Positions 36,530-45,898 of a stretch of 59,022 nucleotides of DNA are shown in pieces. Each line of letters begins with the position of its first letter. Within the stretch, counting starts at the first letter, position 1. The translations under genes and the position numbers were made by a program. The stretch is taken from positions 1 through 59,022 of the forward strand of contig JAGAVW010000041.1 in NCBI GenBank assembly GCA_017941735.1. Direction: 5' to 3'. The stretch is from Solobacterium sp. (GTDB taxonomy: Bacteria; Bacillota_I; Bacilli_A; Erysipelotrichales; Erysipelotrichaceae). A model generated the notes under the pieces. That model was not told the DNA's origin. It saw only the letters and a list, made by a program, of their open reading frames with translations, and searched no databases.

Positions 36530-39238
36530 ATGAAAAAAGAATTACGTTACAAATTATTATTACCAGAGTGGACAACCACAGACCAAGGACTCGTGAAACT
36601 AGTTCTAGAAAAAGAAATGGGCCTATCCCGTCATGAGATTTCTAGGCTCAAATTTGATGGTGAAATCTTATTGAATGAGAAACCAGTCCATGTGGATGCG
36701 CACATGAATGTAGGCGATGAGTTAGTCGTCCGCTTTAAAGAGGATGTGGTAGCACCGGTTGAAGAAGATACTTTAAATCCAGAAATCCTATACGAAGAAG
36801 AGGATTTTGTGATTGTGAATAAACCAGCGGGTGTACCTATTCATCCAAGCACGAATCACCTCGAAGACTCTCTTGGTACTGCTTTACAAGCTTACTATCA
36901 AAAACAAGGTCAATCCTTTGTGATTCGACCTGTTGGGCGCTTAGATCAAGATGTTTCTGGGATTTGTTTGTTTGCGAAAAACCAAATTGCAGCAGCACGT
37001 CTCAATGAAGAAATTGAAAATAAAAGTTTAAAGAAAGAATATGTTGCCTACGCCCAAGGCATCTTCCATGAAAAACAAGGGACTATAGATGCACCCATTG
37101 AAAAAATTGATGGGCATTTGGAACGTGAAGTCAATGAAAATGGCCAACCAGCCATTACCCATTATGAAGTCTTAAAACAATGTGTCGTAAATGATAAAGA
37201 TGTTTCGAAAGTACATGTGACACTAGATACCGGACGCACACATCAAATTCGTGCGCATTTAAAATCCATTGGACATCCTCTATTAGGAGATGAACTTTAT
37301 GGGGGCGATAGGAGTACTATTACGCGTCCTGCTTTGCACTGTGAAAAGATTACTTTTACTTCCCCCTTTACCAAAAAGCTCGTACAAGTTTCTTGTCCTA
37401 TGCCAAAAGATATGGTGGAAATAGAAGGGGAACCCGTCGTACAACCACTCCGAAAAGAAGAACAAGCGGTCTTATTACCTACTTGGAAAGATCGTCTTGG
37501 GAAAGTAGCGAAATATTTACTTGCGTTATTATTGCTGGGGCTTGTTGGATGTGGTGGCTTTTTTGGTTATCGTTATTACCAAAATCAATCCTTAGCAAAA
37601 AAAGCAGAACAAGAAAAAGCAATTCAAGCTTTAGAAGATTCTTTAACTATTCATTTTCCGAGTACGACAACCTTTGAATATGGAAGTGACTTTGATGCAA
37701 AGGATTACGCAAAAGACCATACTGGTGAACTGACCCTATTACAAGGCATTGATACAAAGCGTGTCGGGGTTCAAAAATTGCGTTATCAATTAACCATCAA
37801 AGATGAAAAGGGGAATGAAGCTACTAAAGAAATCAAACAAGAAATTACCATCAAAGATACAAAGAAGCCTGAAATCAAATTTGAAAAAGAAACCATTCAA
37901 GTTCCTTTTGGTGAATTCTTTGATGCAAATGAAAATATTGTATCGGTAAGTGATCCCGTGGATGGTGCCTTACAAGAAGCAACCACCCTTGGAAAAGGAA
38001 AATATGTCCTTACAAATCCCGTGGATAATCGAAAAGAAGGAACCTATGAAGTGGAAGTAGAAGCGATGGATCAAAATGAAAATACCACCAAAGCTTCTTA
38101 TCAAGTCATTGTAGGTAGTGGTGTTACGCCAACCCCAACACCTACCCCAACTGCTACTACAAATAAAGATCAAACCAAACCTTATATTCTTATTCGTAAA
38201 GATGAAATTGTGATTCAAGAAGGAGAAGCTTACGATCCGAAGTCAAATATCATCTATGTCACAGATGAAACCGATGGAGAACTTGCCTATAAAGAAAAAG
38301 AAGAAAAGGGAAGTTATACCTTAACCCATAACTTAGATACCAAAAAAGCTGGTAAATATGAGGTGAAAGTCATCGCCACCGATCAAGCCGGTAATCAAGA
38401 ATTGGATGACTTTGTGGTGGTGGTTGAGGCGAAACCACAAGAACCAACGCCAACCCCAACCCCAACGCCGGTACCTACGCCAAGTGCTGCGCCAACAAGT
38501 GCGCCAACGGGAGTTAATCCAGAAGATAAGACAAAGCCTTATATCTTGATACGCAGAGATGAAGCGTTTGTGGTTGTGGGAAATTCCTATGATCCAAAAA
38601 CCAACATTATCTATGTCACAGATGAAACGGATGGAGAATTAGGATATAGCGATAAGGAAGAACCTGGTTCTTATACCATCCAACATTCCATTAACACAAA
38701 TGAAATCGGTAGTTATAATGCGCGTATCATTGCGACCGATCGAGCTGGAAATAAAGAGTATGATGACTTTGTGGTCACGGTGCGGGATGCATCGCAAATT
38801 CAAAGTAAGACCTTTGATCCAGGTAGTAATGCGGAATATATCTTCAACTATATTACGGGCACCATAGGCTTAAATAAAGCCGCTGCCTATGGCATTATGG
38901 CCAATATGCAACGGGAATCTGGTTATACGCCAACTGCCGATAATGGCATGGGCTATTATGGATTATGCCAATGGGGTGGAGGAAGAAATACGAACCTCAT
39001 TAATTGGTGTGGAGAAAATGGTCTAGAATATTGGACACTCGATGGGCAACTTGCCTTTATGAATATGGAACTCAACAACATCTATACGGGATGCTTTGAT
39101 ACATTACGAAATGTCGAAGACTCTGGGGAAGGGGCCTATCAAGCAGGTTATGCCTTTGGGATGTATTATGAAGTAGCAGGCGAATTCTTGTCGAATAGTG
39201 CAGGAAATCTCGCACGTAATTTCTATAATAACGAATAA
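36530..39238 (+). CDS. RluA pseudouridine synthase fused to an extracellular Ig-lysozyme part
   Basis: A 902-residue chimera in one uninterrupted frame. Residues 1-70 are S4-like and 80-290 an RluA catalytic domain: GRLDQDVSG with D139, and the TGRTHQIRAHL motif at ~234-244. A membrane helix lies at 328-347. Outside follow Ig-like DUF5011 repeats (~375-530, 547-633, 666-752) joined by PTP linkers, then a phage-tail-lysozyme domain (~768-902, QRESGYTP with E796). The first part should modify rRNA in the cytoplasm, the last cut peptidoglycan. No ribosome site supports a separate internal start. It follows prfB by 3 bases, has no clear Shine-Dalgarno and is probably coupled. Confidence 0.88.
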   Translation: MKKELRYKLLLPEWTTTDQGLVKLVLEKEMGLSRHEISRLKFDGEILLNEKPVHVDAHMNVGDELVVRFKEDVVAPVEEDTLNPEILYEEEDFVIVNKPAGVPIHPSTNHLEDSLGTALQAYYQKQGQSFVIRPVGRLDQDVSGICLFAKNQIAAARLNEEIENKSLKKEYVAYAQGIFHEKQGTIDAPIEKIDGHLEREVNENGQPAITHYEVLKQCVVNDKDVSKVHVTLDTGRTHQIRAHLKSIGHPLLGDELYGGDRSTITRPALHCEKITFTSPFTKKLVQVSCPMPKDMVEIEGEPVVQPLRKEEQAVLLPTWKDRLGKVAKYLLALLLLGLVGCGGFFGYRYYQNQSLAKKAEQEKAIQALEDSLTIHFPSTTTFEYGSDFDAKDYAKDHTGELTLLQGIDTKRVGVQKLRYQLTIKDEKGNEATKEIKQEITIKDTKKPEIKFEKETIQVPFGEFFDANENIVSVSDPVDGALQEATTLGKGKYVLTNPVDNRKEGTYEVEVEAMDQNENTTKASYQVIVGSGVTPTPTPTPTATTNKDQTKPYILIRKDEIVIQEGEAYDPKSNIIYVTDETDGELAYKEKEEKGSYTLTHNLDTKKAGKYEVKVIATDQAGNQELDDFVVVVEAKPQEPTPTPTPTPVPTPSAAPTSAPTGVNPEDKTKPYILIRRDEAFVVVGNSYDPKTNIIYVTDETDGELGYSDKEEPGSYTIQHSINTNEIGSYNARIIATDRAGNKEYDDFVVTVRDASQIQSKTFDPGSNAEYIFNYITGTIGLNKAAAYGIMANMQRESGYTPTADNGMGYYGLCQWGGGRNTNLINWCGENGLEYWTLDGQLAFMNMELNNIYTGCFDTLRNVEDSGEGAYQAGYAFGMYYEVAGEFLSNSAGNLARNFYNNE

Positions 39239-40540
39239 TTAATAAACAAAGAAAAGCGCGGATTTTGCGGGTAATTCGAGTTCATGTGAAATACATTGAC
39301 TCTTTCCCGTTAAAAGATTCGTTGCTTTTTCGATATACAAATCAAAATGTGCGGTATGTGCGGTGTAATCAATATTGACCGCAAACAGAAGATTGGTATT
39401 TTCATAGCTACGTTTAAAAATTAATTGTTGGTTTTGAATATAGATTTGTTGGTAGTCCCCATAAAGGAATACTGGATTTTGTTTCCGCAAGGAAATTAAG
39501 GAGGCAAGATAGGAAGTTAAATCATTCCATTCAGGTTTTGTAAAAGAAGGACGTAACGCTTCATCACTATGTGGTGTACGCATCCCTTCTTGGCCCCATT
39601 CACTACCATAATATAGACATGGGATACCAGGCATCGCAAATAATAGGGCATATAAAAGTGGTAAATCTTGTTTATCTTCTAAAAGACTCGCAATGCGATC
39701 CACATCATGATTATCAATAAAACTTAGAAGTTTTTGATTCGTATATAAACACCAAGGATCTTTCCCAAATTGACGATTAAGGGAATAACCAATCTCAAAT
39801 AAATTCTTCGAATTCATACTCGAATAAAGGCCTTTTCGACATTCATAATTGGTCACACTATCGAGTAAACCATCTTTTAATAAAAGATTATAATCGCCCC
39901 CAATCATTTCCCCAAGTAAAAAGAAATGGGGGTCTTTTTCTTTCACAAAATGATGGAGTTTCCATAAGAAATTTTGATTGAGACAATAAGCGACATCTAG
40001 ACGTAAACCATCGATATGGTAATCTTCGATCCAACAAGAAATCGCATGAAAAAGATATTGCACAACTTCTTCATTGTCTAAGTTGAGTTTCACAAGTTCA
40101 GCGTGGCCTTCCCAATTCGCATAGGTAAAACCATCTTCATTTTGCGATTGACTAAAGTCGATATAAAACCAATCTTTATAAGGGCTATCCCACTTTTTTT
40201 CTAAGACATCCTGAAAGGCGAAAAAGCCACGCCCCACATGATTAAAGACCCCATCAAAAAGAACTTGAATCTTCTTTTTATGAAGGGCATCACATAATTT
40301 TTTTACATCTTTTTCGTCGCCTAAGCGCACATCAATCTGGTTATAATCACGAATATCATATCCATGGCGATCACTTTCAAAAATTGGCCCAAGATATAAA
40401 CTCGTTACACCAAGCTTTTCCAGATGTGGTATCCATTTTTGTATTTTTGTCATGCGATGGGTCAACTTCCCATCATTTTCTTTAGGAGCATCACAAAAAC
40501 CAAGTGGATAAATATGATATATCGTTGTATTAAGATCCAT
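39239..40540 (-). CDS. GH13 alpha-amylase-family glucosidase
   Basis: A 433-residue TIM-barrel enzyme. The four GH13 regions are present: DGVFNHVG (96-103), GLRLDVAY with nucleophile D182, LGEMIGG with acid E211, and FIDNHDVDR with D279. There is no signal peptide, so it acts on imported maltodextrins or cyclodextrins inside the cell, like cyclomaltodextrinases or neopullulanases; the short length and missing N-terminal carbohydrate domain leave the exact specificity open. AGGAG precedes the start, which overlaps the end of the upstream nudC by 11 bases. Confidence 0.9.
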   Translation of the reverse strand: MDLNTTIYHIYPLGFCDAPKENDGKLTHRMTKIQKWIPHLEKLGVTSLYLGPIFESDRHGYDIRDYNQIDVRLGDEKDVKKLCDALHKKKIQVLFDGVFNHVGRGFFAFQDVLEKKWDSPYKDWFYIDFSQSQNEDGFTYANWEGHAELVKLNLDNEEVVQYLFHAISCWIEDYHIDGLRLDVAYCLNQNFLWKLHHFVKEKDPHFFLLGEMIGGDYNLLLKDGLLDSVTNYECRKGLYSSMNSKNLFEIGYSLNRQFGKDPWCLYTNQKLLSFIDNHDVDRIASLLEDKQDLPLLYALLFAMPGIPCLYYGSEWGQEGMRTPHSDEALRPSFTKPEWNDLTSYLASLISLRKQNPVFLYGDYQQIYIQNQQLIFKRSYENTNLLFAVNIDYTAHTAHFDLYIEKATNLLTGKSQCISHELELPAKSALFFVY

Positions 40541-41339
40541 AATGAATCTCTCCTTTTTGGAATAGGGAAATCATATAAGCAGTAAGAGAAAGTTGGTCTC
40601 TTGTGCCAATTTCATCCCCACGTTCTTTCCATTCGGCTAGTTGCAGTTCATGGTGATCAAAAGAGATTTCCTCTTCTTCTGTATCACACCAAAAGCCAAA
40701 TAGTAAACTTTGTGAAAAAGCCCATGGTTGGGAAGTGACATAACGTAAGTTTGAAACAGAAAGACCTGTTTCTTCCTTTACTTCGCGTTTTACACATTCT
40801 TCAATGGTTTCCCCAATTTCTGCATATCCTGCAACTAAGGCATAGTGCGTATAAGGGCGATTTGCATATTTGGTTACTAATAATTGATTCTTTTTATTAA
40901 GAATCCCAACAATGACAGCGGGATTAAGGCGTGGATATACAATATGCCCACACGCCTTACATACTAGGGCACGCTCATTATTAGAAAAAGTCATTTCTTT
41001 CCCACAAGATCCACAATACTTATTTTCTCTTATCCAAACCGATAAATGATATGCCGTGACACTTGCAAAGCGCAGTAAAGCATCTTCGTAGCTACGCATT
41101 TCAAAGATAGGAAGCACATGGGTATAGCGATGCTTGTGTGTGGTTAAATAGAAGGCTGTTTCATCAATCTCAAATAGATAAATAAAATCGGACGTCTCTT
41201 CGTAATCTTTAACGGTTAAAAACGTTCCTTCTTTCGTTAAAAAGATATGATCTTGTTCAAAGTAAAACACAACGTCATCTTCTTTTGGATCACGTGGTGT
41301 ATAAGCGTTATGAAAGGTTGCGTTTAATTCTTGTATCAT
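40530..41339 (-). CDS. nudC: NAD(H) diphosphatase NudC
   Basis: A ~269-residue NudC-type Nudix hydrolase. A zinc ribbon (CGSCG and CKACG) precedes the Nudix box GYAEIGETIEECVKREVKEE, and the NudC-specific SQPWAFSQS motif follows. It cleaves NADH/NAD+ to AMP and NMN(H), and family members remove NAD caps from RNA. I start at the ATG at 41339, because the TATAAT at 41380-41385 on this strand puts transcription start near 41373, below the alternative TTG at 41390. The leader holds a terminator-like hairpin. It is coupled to the amylase gene. Confidence 0.87.
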   Translation of the reverse strand: MIQELNATFHNAYTPRDPKEDDVVFYFEQDHIFLTKEGTFLTVKDYEETSDFIYLFEIDETAFYLTTHKHRYTHVLPIFEMRSYEDALLRFASVTAYHLSVWIRENKYCGSCGKEMTFSNNERALVCKACGHIVYPRLNPAVIVGILNKKNQLLVTKYANRPYTHYALVAGYAEIGETIEECVKREVKEETGLSVSNLRYVTSQPWAFSQSLLFGFWCDTEEEEISFDHHELQLAEWKERGDEIGTRDQLSLTAYMISLFQKGEIHYGS

Positions 41340-41344
41340 CTTAA

Positions 41345-41385
41345 AAAAATAGTCCGTACCTACGGACCCCAACAAATCTATTATA
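41345..41385 (-). promoter_or_regulatory. nudC promoter and short leader with terminator-like hairpin
   Basis: On the minus strand TATAAT (41380-41385) is followed by GTCCGTA-GG-TACGGAC (41352-41367) and a run of seven T, ending 4-5 bases before the start codon. No Shine-Dalgarno is visible. The hairpin could prematurely terminate transcription or hide the start. Confidence 0.5.
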
Positions 41386-41484
41386 AACAATAAAAAAATA
41401 AATAAAAAGACTACAAATGCATTTTTTCCTTGCTATATTGAAAGTGTAAAGAGATACCAACTTTACATAAAGGAGGTATTCGAT

Positions 41485-41511
41485 ATGAAGAAGGTATTGC
41501 TCGAATATTAA
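41485..41511 (+). CDS. Eight-residue leader peptide
   Basis: ATG at 41485 encodes MKKVLLEY and ends at TAA. It has the best Shine-Dalgarno in the neighbourhood (AGGAGG at optimal 8-base spacing), which argues that it is translated. It could be a leader peptide for the downstream terminator, but the terminator lies 300 bases away, far for simple ribosome-coupled attenuation. Alternatively it is a coding core of a dual-function RNA. Confidence 0.4.
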   Translation: MKKVLLEY

Positions 41512-41810
41512 TTCAAGTTTTCTCAATTAGGGCAGAATAATTGAGGAAACGGAAATGAAAAAATTATGATCTCTTGTATAGATAACAAGTCAATTCGATG
41601 GATGCGTTTGTGAAAGGAGCGGAGTCGATCATTGACAAATACGGTTAAGAGAGAATAATCGCGATACCCACAAAAGAAAGTGAAAGTCTGCATGAGGGTA
41701 GACCAATGGACAGTACATTTCAAAAACTGAATATTTCAATAAACCGGCAATCAAAGGATTGGCGGTAGGGATTAGGACGCAGAACCTAAGATAGAAAAAA
41801 GTGAATTTAA

Positions 41811-41873
41811 AAAGGATTCTGGAAAAGATTACTAGATGTAGAAACAGCAGAGTAATCAGGAGAATCCTTTTTT
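41811..41873 (+). terminator. Two-part intrinsic terminator before pepP
   Basis: AAAGGATTCT (41811-41820) pairs with AGAATCCTTT (41861-41870), and GATTACT with AGTAATC inside, followed by T residues. It ends the candidate RNA and lies 18 bases before the pepP ribosome site, so it may attenuate pepP. Confidence 0.7.
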
Positions 41874-41906
41874 CATGTATAATTGAAACAAGGAGATTTT
41901 TTGATT

Positions 41907-43703
41907 ATGAATCCGATTGTTGAACGCATTACTGCACTTCGCACCCTCATGAAAAAAAGAGGAATTGATATCTATTATATCCCAAATGGAGACGATCATT
42001 TATCAGCTGAATATACCGCAGATTATTTTAAATGTAAGCCATTTATGAGTGGTTTTACAGGCGATGCGGGTTGTTTAATTGTGACTTCCACCTTTGCGGG
42101 TTTATGGACGGATGGACGCTATTTTACCCAAGCGGAAAAAGAATTAAAGAATACCGGTATCGAACTCATGCGCATGGGCCAAGCAGGTGTTCCTACTGCA
42201 CACGATTATTTAGTCAAAGCCTGCCCTAAAAAAGGCTGTATTGGCTTTGATGGCTCCATTGTTTCGGTTGCATTTGTGGAATCATTAAAAGACGCATTAC
42301 AACCAAAACAAGCTAAAATCGCGATGAATGAAGATTTGGTTGCACATATCTGGGAAAAGCGGCCTCCAATGCCAAGTGAAAAACTGTTTGTATTACCAAG
42401 TAAATATACAGGAGAAAGCGCAAAAGAGAGAATCAAACGTGTACAAACATCAATGAAAGAGAAACAAGCCGATGTCCTAGTTCTTACCCAATTAGAAGAT
42501 CCTTGTTGGATGTTGAATGTGCGTGGCGATGATATCGCTTGTACACCCGTTGCCTATGCCTTTGCCTTAGTGACACAAAACACGGTGACTTATTATGTCG
42601 ATTTGAAGAAAGTCACACGTGTTGTTAGGGCGCATCTTGAGGATGCGAAGGTACGCATTAAGAAGTATGATGCCATTTATGAAGATTTAACCAAATTAAA
42701 GAATCAGACCATTTGGGTGGATTTAAATGGGTTAAATGCGTTGTTGTACGAAAAGATTTCCAAAAGTAACAAGATCTTAAATGAAGCTTCTCCTATCTTA
42801 TTGATGCGGGCAGTTAAAAATGCAACCGAAATCAAACAGATTCGTAAGACCCATATCAAAGATGGGGTTGCGATGGTGAAATTCTTATATTGGTTAAAGA
42901 CGAATATTGGAAAAATCCCTATGGATGAAATTTCTGCAGAAAATGCACTCTATGCTTTCCGTGAACAACAAGAAGAATACTTAGAACCTTCCTTCCCAAC
43001 CATTTCTGCTTATAAAGGGAATGCAGCAATGATGCATTATTCCGCAAGTGAAACTAGTAATGCGAAATTGAAAAAGGAAGGCTTCTTACTCGTGGATTCG
43101 GGTGGGACGTATCTAGGTGGAACAACCGATATTACCCGCACAATTGCTTTAGGAAAGCTGAGCGCAAAAGAGAAATATTATTTCACCAAAGTACTAGCTT
43201 CCAATTTACGTTTAGGACGGGCAAAATTCTTATATGGCTCAACAGGTCAAAACTTAGATATCTTAGCGCGTGGTGTCATTTGGGATATGGATATTGATTA
43301 CCAATGTGGTACCGGACACGGGGTAGGACATGTCTTAGGGGTACATGAAGGCCCACACGGCATTCGTTGGGGCAATCCCGCAAATGGAAAATTACCTGCA
43401 GTATTAGAACCAGGCATGATTGTGACCAATGAACCAGGTATCTATGAACCTCATAAACTTGGGATTCGCATTGAAAATGAATTGCTGGTGGTAAAAGGGA
43501 AGAAAAACTTCTATGGGCAATTCTTAGAATTTGAATGTGTTACCTATTGCCCAATTGATTTAGATGCGATTGATCCAAAGGCATTAAGCCAAGAGGATAA
43601 AGCCCAACTTAACGCCTACCATAAAGATGTCTATAAGAAATTAAGCCCCTATTTAACTAAAGTTGAAAAGGCATGGTTAAAAGAAGCAACCAGGGAGGTT
43701 TAA
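41907..43703 (+). CDS. pepP: Xaa-Pro aminopeptidase (M24B)
   Basis: A 598-residue metallopeptidase with two N-terminal creatinase-type domains (to ~310) and a C-terminal pita-bread domain. Metal ligands are visible in VDSGGTYLGGTTDITRT (two Asp), GTGHGVGHVLGVHEGPH (His), NEPGIYEP (Glu) and RIENELLV (Glu). It removes N-terminal residues before proline, in the cytoplasm. The ATG at 41907 has AGGAG 11 bases upstream; a TTG two codons earlier has tighter spacing and is possible. It begins a co-directional group with exonuclease III and an M20 peptidase. Confidence 0.92.
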   Translation: MNPIVERITALRTLMKKRGIDIYYIPNGDDHLSAEYTADYFKCKPFMSGFTGDAGCLIVTSTFAGLWTDGRYFTQAEKELKNTGIELMRMGQAGVPTAHDYLVKACPKKGCIGFDGSIVSVAFVESLKDALQPKQAKIAMNEDLVAHIWEKRPPMPSEKLFVLPSKYTGESAKERIKRVQTSMKEKQADVLVLTQLEDPCWMLNVRGDDIACTPVAYAFALVTQNTVTYYVDLKKVTRVVRAHLEDAKVRIKKYDAIYEDLTKLKNQTIWVDLNGLNALLYEKISKSNKILNEASPILLMRAVKNATEIKQIRKTHIKDGVAMVKFLYWLKTNIGKIPMDEISAENALYAFREQQEEYLEPSFPTISAYKGNAAMMHYSASETSNAKLKKEGFLLVDSGGTYLGGTTDITRTIALGKLSAKEKYYFTKVLASNLRLGRAKFLYGSTGQNLDILARGVIWDMDIDYQCGTGHGVGHVLGVHEGPHGIRWGNPANGKLPAVLEPGMIVTNEPGIYEPHKLGIRIENELLVVKGKKNFYGQFLEFECVTYCPIDLDAIDPKALSQEDKAQLNAYHKDVYKKLSPYLTKVEKAWLKEATREV

Positions 43704-43704
43704 G

Positions 43705-44481
43705 ATGAAGTGTATCTCATGGAATGTGAATGGCTTACGTGCCTGTGAGAAAAAAGGTTTTGCGGACTTTTTTAAGGAAATGGACGCGGATATCTTTGCG
43801 ATTCAAGAAACCAAAATGCAGGAAGACCAATTAACCGATACGATGCGTTTTGAAGGCTATCATATGTATATGCATAGTGCCGAGCGTAAAGGCTATAGTG
43901 GAACCCTTGTCTATACCAAAAAAGAACCACTCAACGTGACCTATGATATAAAAGGGGATTCCACAAAAGAAGGGCGTGTTATCACCCTAGAATATGAAGA
44001 TTTCTATTTTGTGTGCGCTTATGTTCCAAATTCGAAAGAAGGCTTATTGCGTTTACCTTTCCGCATGGAGTGGGAAGATGCATTGCGGAAGCATTTAAAG
44101 AAATTAGATCAAAAGAAGCCAGTTATTTATACGGGAGACTTAAATGTCGCCCATGAAGAAATTGACCTCAAAAACCCCCAAAGCAATCACCAAAGCGCAG
44201 GCTTTAGTGATGAGGAACGGGCTAAATTCCAAGAATTATTAGATGCGGGGTTTGTGGATACGTTCCGCATGTTGTATCCCGATAAAGTGGCTTATTCTTG
44301 GTGGAGTTATCGTTTCCAAGCCCGCGCGAAGGGAATTGGGTGGCGGATTGACTATTTTGTGGTTTCTGATCGGCTTAAAGACCAAGTTAAAGATAGTATG
44401 ATTTTTAGCGATATTATGGGCTCAGATCACTGTCCAATCGGTCTAGATATTGCCATTTCGAATTCAAAAGCGATAGAATAA
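43705..44481 (+). CDS. exoA: Exodeoxyribonuclease III / AP endonuclease
   Basis: A 258-residue EEP-fold nuclease of the XthA/ExoA family. Conserved parts: SWNVNGLRACEKKGF near the start, IQETKMQ (metal-binding Glu), YSGTLVYTKKEPL, TGDLNVAHEEIDL (Asp/Asn), SWWSYRFQAR, and the terminal GSDHCPIGLDI (catalytic Asp-His). It nicks abasic sites and trims 3' ends in base-excision repair. GGGAGG lies before the ATG, one base after the pepP stop, so the two are co-transcribed. Confidence 0.95.
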   Translation: MKCISWNVNGLRACEKKGFADFFKEMDADIFAIQETKMQEDQLTDTMRFEGYHMYMHSAERKGYSGTLVYTKKEPLNVTYDIKGDSTKEGRVITLEYEDFYFVCAYVPNSKEGLLRLPFRMEWEDALRKHLKKLDQKKPVIYTGDLNVAHEEIDLKNPQSNHQSAGFSDEERAKFQELLDAGFVDTFRMLYPDKVAYSWWSYRFQARAKGIGWRIDYFVVSDRLKDQVKDSMIFSDIMGSDHCPIGLDIAISNSKAIE

Positions 44482-44507
44482 TGATATTGTTTCTGGAGGA
44501 TTTTCAT

Positions 44508-45866
44508 ATGACTGTAAAAGAAATGATTCAACAATACGAACAAGAAATGTTAGATAAGCTCGCTAAGCTTGTCGCAATTAATAGTGTCGAAGGGGTGCCT
44601 AGCCAAGATGCACCATTTGGAGAGGCACCAAAAGAAGCGCTTCTATGTGCATTACAAATGATGGAAGAAGATGGCTTTAAAACCGTAAACCTGGATAACT
44701 ATTGTGGTTATGCGGAAATGGGAGAAGGCGAAGAAGTCATTGGCGTGATTGGCCACTTGGATATCGTTCCCGCAAAACAAGAAGATGGATGGAATACGAA
44801 TCCATTTGAAATGGTAAATGATGGAACGTGTGTCTATGGACGTGGTGTCAGTGATGATAAGGGACCCGTTGTCGCTTCGATGATGGCGATGAAGATTTTA
44901 AGAGATTTGGGTTTCCCATTAAGTAAACGGATTCGTTTAATCATGGGTACCAATGAAGAAACTGGTTCAAAGTGCTTAAAACACTATGTGGAGTGCGAAG
45001 GGGATGTGAACTATGGGTTTACACCAGATGGCGAATTCCCTGGTGTCTATGGTGAAAAGGGTATGGTTCATGGCGTATATCGCTCGAAAAAGACGGAGTT
45101 ATTATCCGTACTTGGGGAAGGCGCGATGAATATTGTGAGTGGGAAGTGCAGTGCGCGTGTCGTAAAGAATTCCTATTCCACAAAAAAATTCAAAGATTAT
45201 TTGAATCAAAATGAAATGCGCTATGAAATCGAAGAAAAGGAAGAATATGACGATATTACCGTCTATGGTTTACCTGCCCACGCTTCGACACCAGAACTTG
45301 GAAAAAATGCGATTTCATATCTCTTTATGGGATTAAAAGAAGCTGGTTTACAAGATGCCTTTGTGGATTTCTATTGTAGTCATTTTGGATTACATACCGA
45401 TGGAGAAGGTCTCTGTAAGTGCGAAGATGAATATGGTGCTTTAACACTCAATACCGGTGTTATCTCTATGAAAGATGGTGTCATTGAAGGAAGCATTGAT
45501 ATTCGCTTCCCTGTTACCTTAACAAGTAAACAAGTCGTTAAAATGATTGAAGAAAATAAAGAAGATGAAGGGGGCGAAATTGAAGTCTTAAGTACAACCG
45601 AACCTCTTTACTTCCCACCAGATTCCCCAATGATTGAAAGTCTTGTGAAGGCGTATCGTGATGTAACAGGCGATGAAGAAACCCAACTCATGACGATGGG
45701 TGGTGGCACGTATGCGAAAGGCATCGGAAATACCATTGCTTTTGGGGCAGGCTTCCCAAATCGCGATTATCATATTCATAATGCGAATGAATTTGCATAT
45801 ATTGATGAATTGAAACTTCAAGTGGAAATCTACGTGGAAGCATTACAAAATTTATTAAATTTATAA
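44508..45866 (+). CDS. pepV: M20-family dipeptidase (PepV type)
   Basis: A 452-residue zinc dipeptidase. I use the ATG at 44508 (MTVKEMIQQYEQEMLDKLAK) because GGAGG lies 8 bases upstream. Zinc ligands and catalytic residues appear in VIGHLDIVP, GRGVSDDKGP, MGTNEETGSK (Glu pair), TPDGEFP and the terminal IHNANE. The inserted lid domain (~190-380) is typical of PepV. It hydrolyses Xaa-dipeptides in the cytoplasm. It ends in a terminator. Confidence 0.92.
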   Translation: MTVKEMIQQYEQEMLDKLAKLVAINSVEGVPSQDAPFGEAPKEALLCALQMMEEDGFKTVNLDNYCGYAEMGEGEEVIGVIGHLDIVPAKQEDGWNTNPFEMVNDGTCVYGRGVSDDKGPVVASMMAMKILRDLGFPLSKRIRLIMGTNEETGSKCLKHYVECEGDVNYGFTPDGEFPGVYGEKGMVHGVYRSKKTELLSVLGEGAMNIVSGKCSARVVKNSYSTKKFKDYLNQNEMRYEIEEKEEYDDITVYGLPAHASTPELGKNAISYLFMGLKEAGLQDAFVDFYCSHFGLHTDGEGLCKCEDEYGALTLNTGVISMKDGVIEGSIDIRFPVTLTSKQVVKMIEENKEDEGGEIEVLSTTEPLYFPPDSPMIESLVKAYRDVTGDEETQLMTMGGGTYAKGIGNTIAFGAGFPNRDYHIHNANEFAYIDELKLQVEIYVEALQNLLNL

Positions 45867-45888
45867 ATGGCTAGAAATAGCCATTTTT
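45866..45888 (+). terminator. Intrinsic terminator between pepV and the HAD gene
   Basis: AATGGCTA-GAAA-TAGCCATT followed by TTT begins at the end of the pepV stop codon. The HAD gene ribosome site AGGAGG starts immediately behind, so some read-through could supply it. Confidence 0.8.
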
Positions 45889-45898
45889 AGGAGGCAGT

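Larger units (their letters stand above)
41391..41906 (+). ncRNA. Candidate structured leader/ncRNA with an 8-codon ORF, upstream of pepP
   Basis: This gene-free stretch opens with a possible TATATT box near 41433. Then comes AGGAGG (41471-41476), 8 bases, and a tiny ORF. Several hairpins follow: CTCAATTA/TAATTGAG around GGGCAGAA (~41522-41545), GTCT/AGAC (~41686), and TTAGG/CCTAA around ACGCAGAA (~41772-41789); the two larger loops share GCAGAA. It ends in a two-part intrinsic terminator (41811-41873) just before pepP. No T-box, SRP, RNase P or tmRNA signature was recognised. Confidence 0.45.

Noticed and set aside
36530..39238. Two adjacent genes mis-joined (RluA and lysozyme)
   Set aside because: The frame is continuous with no stop, and no ribosome site or start exists before the membrane helix; kept as a fusion but flagged for checking.
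41391..41880. Possible tRNA, tmRNA, RNase P, SRP RNA or T-box
   Set aside because: None of the diagnostic conserved strings or cloverleaf arms was found.
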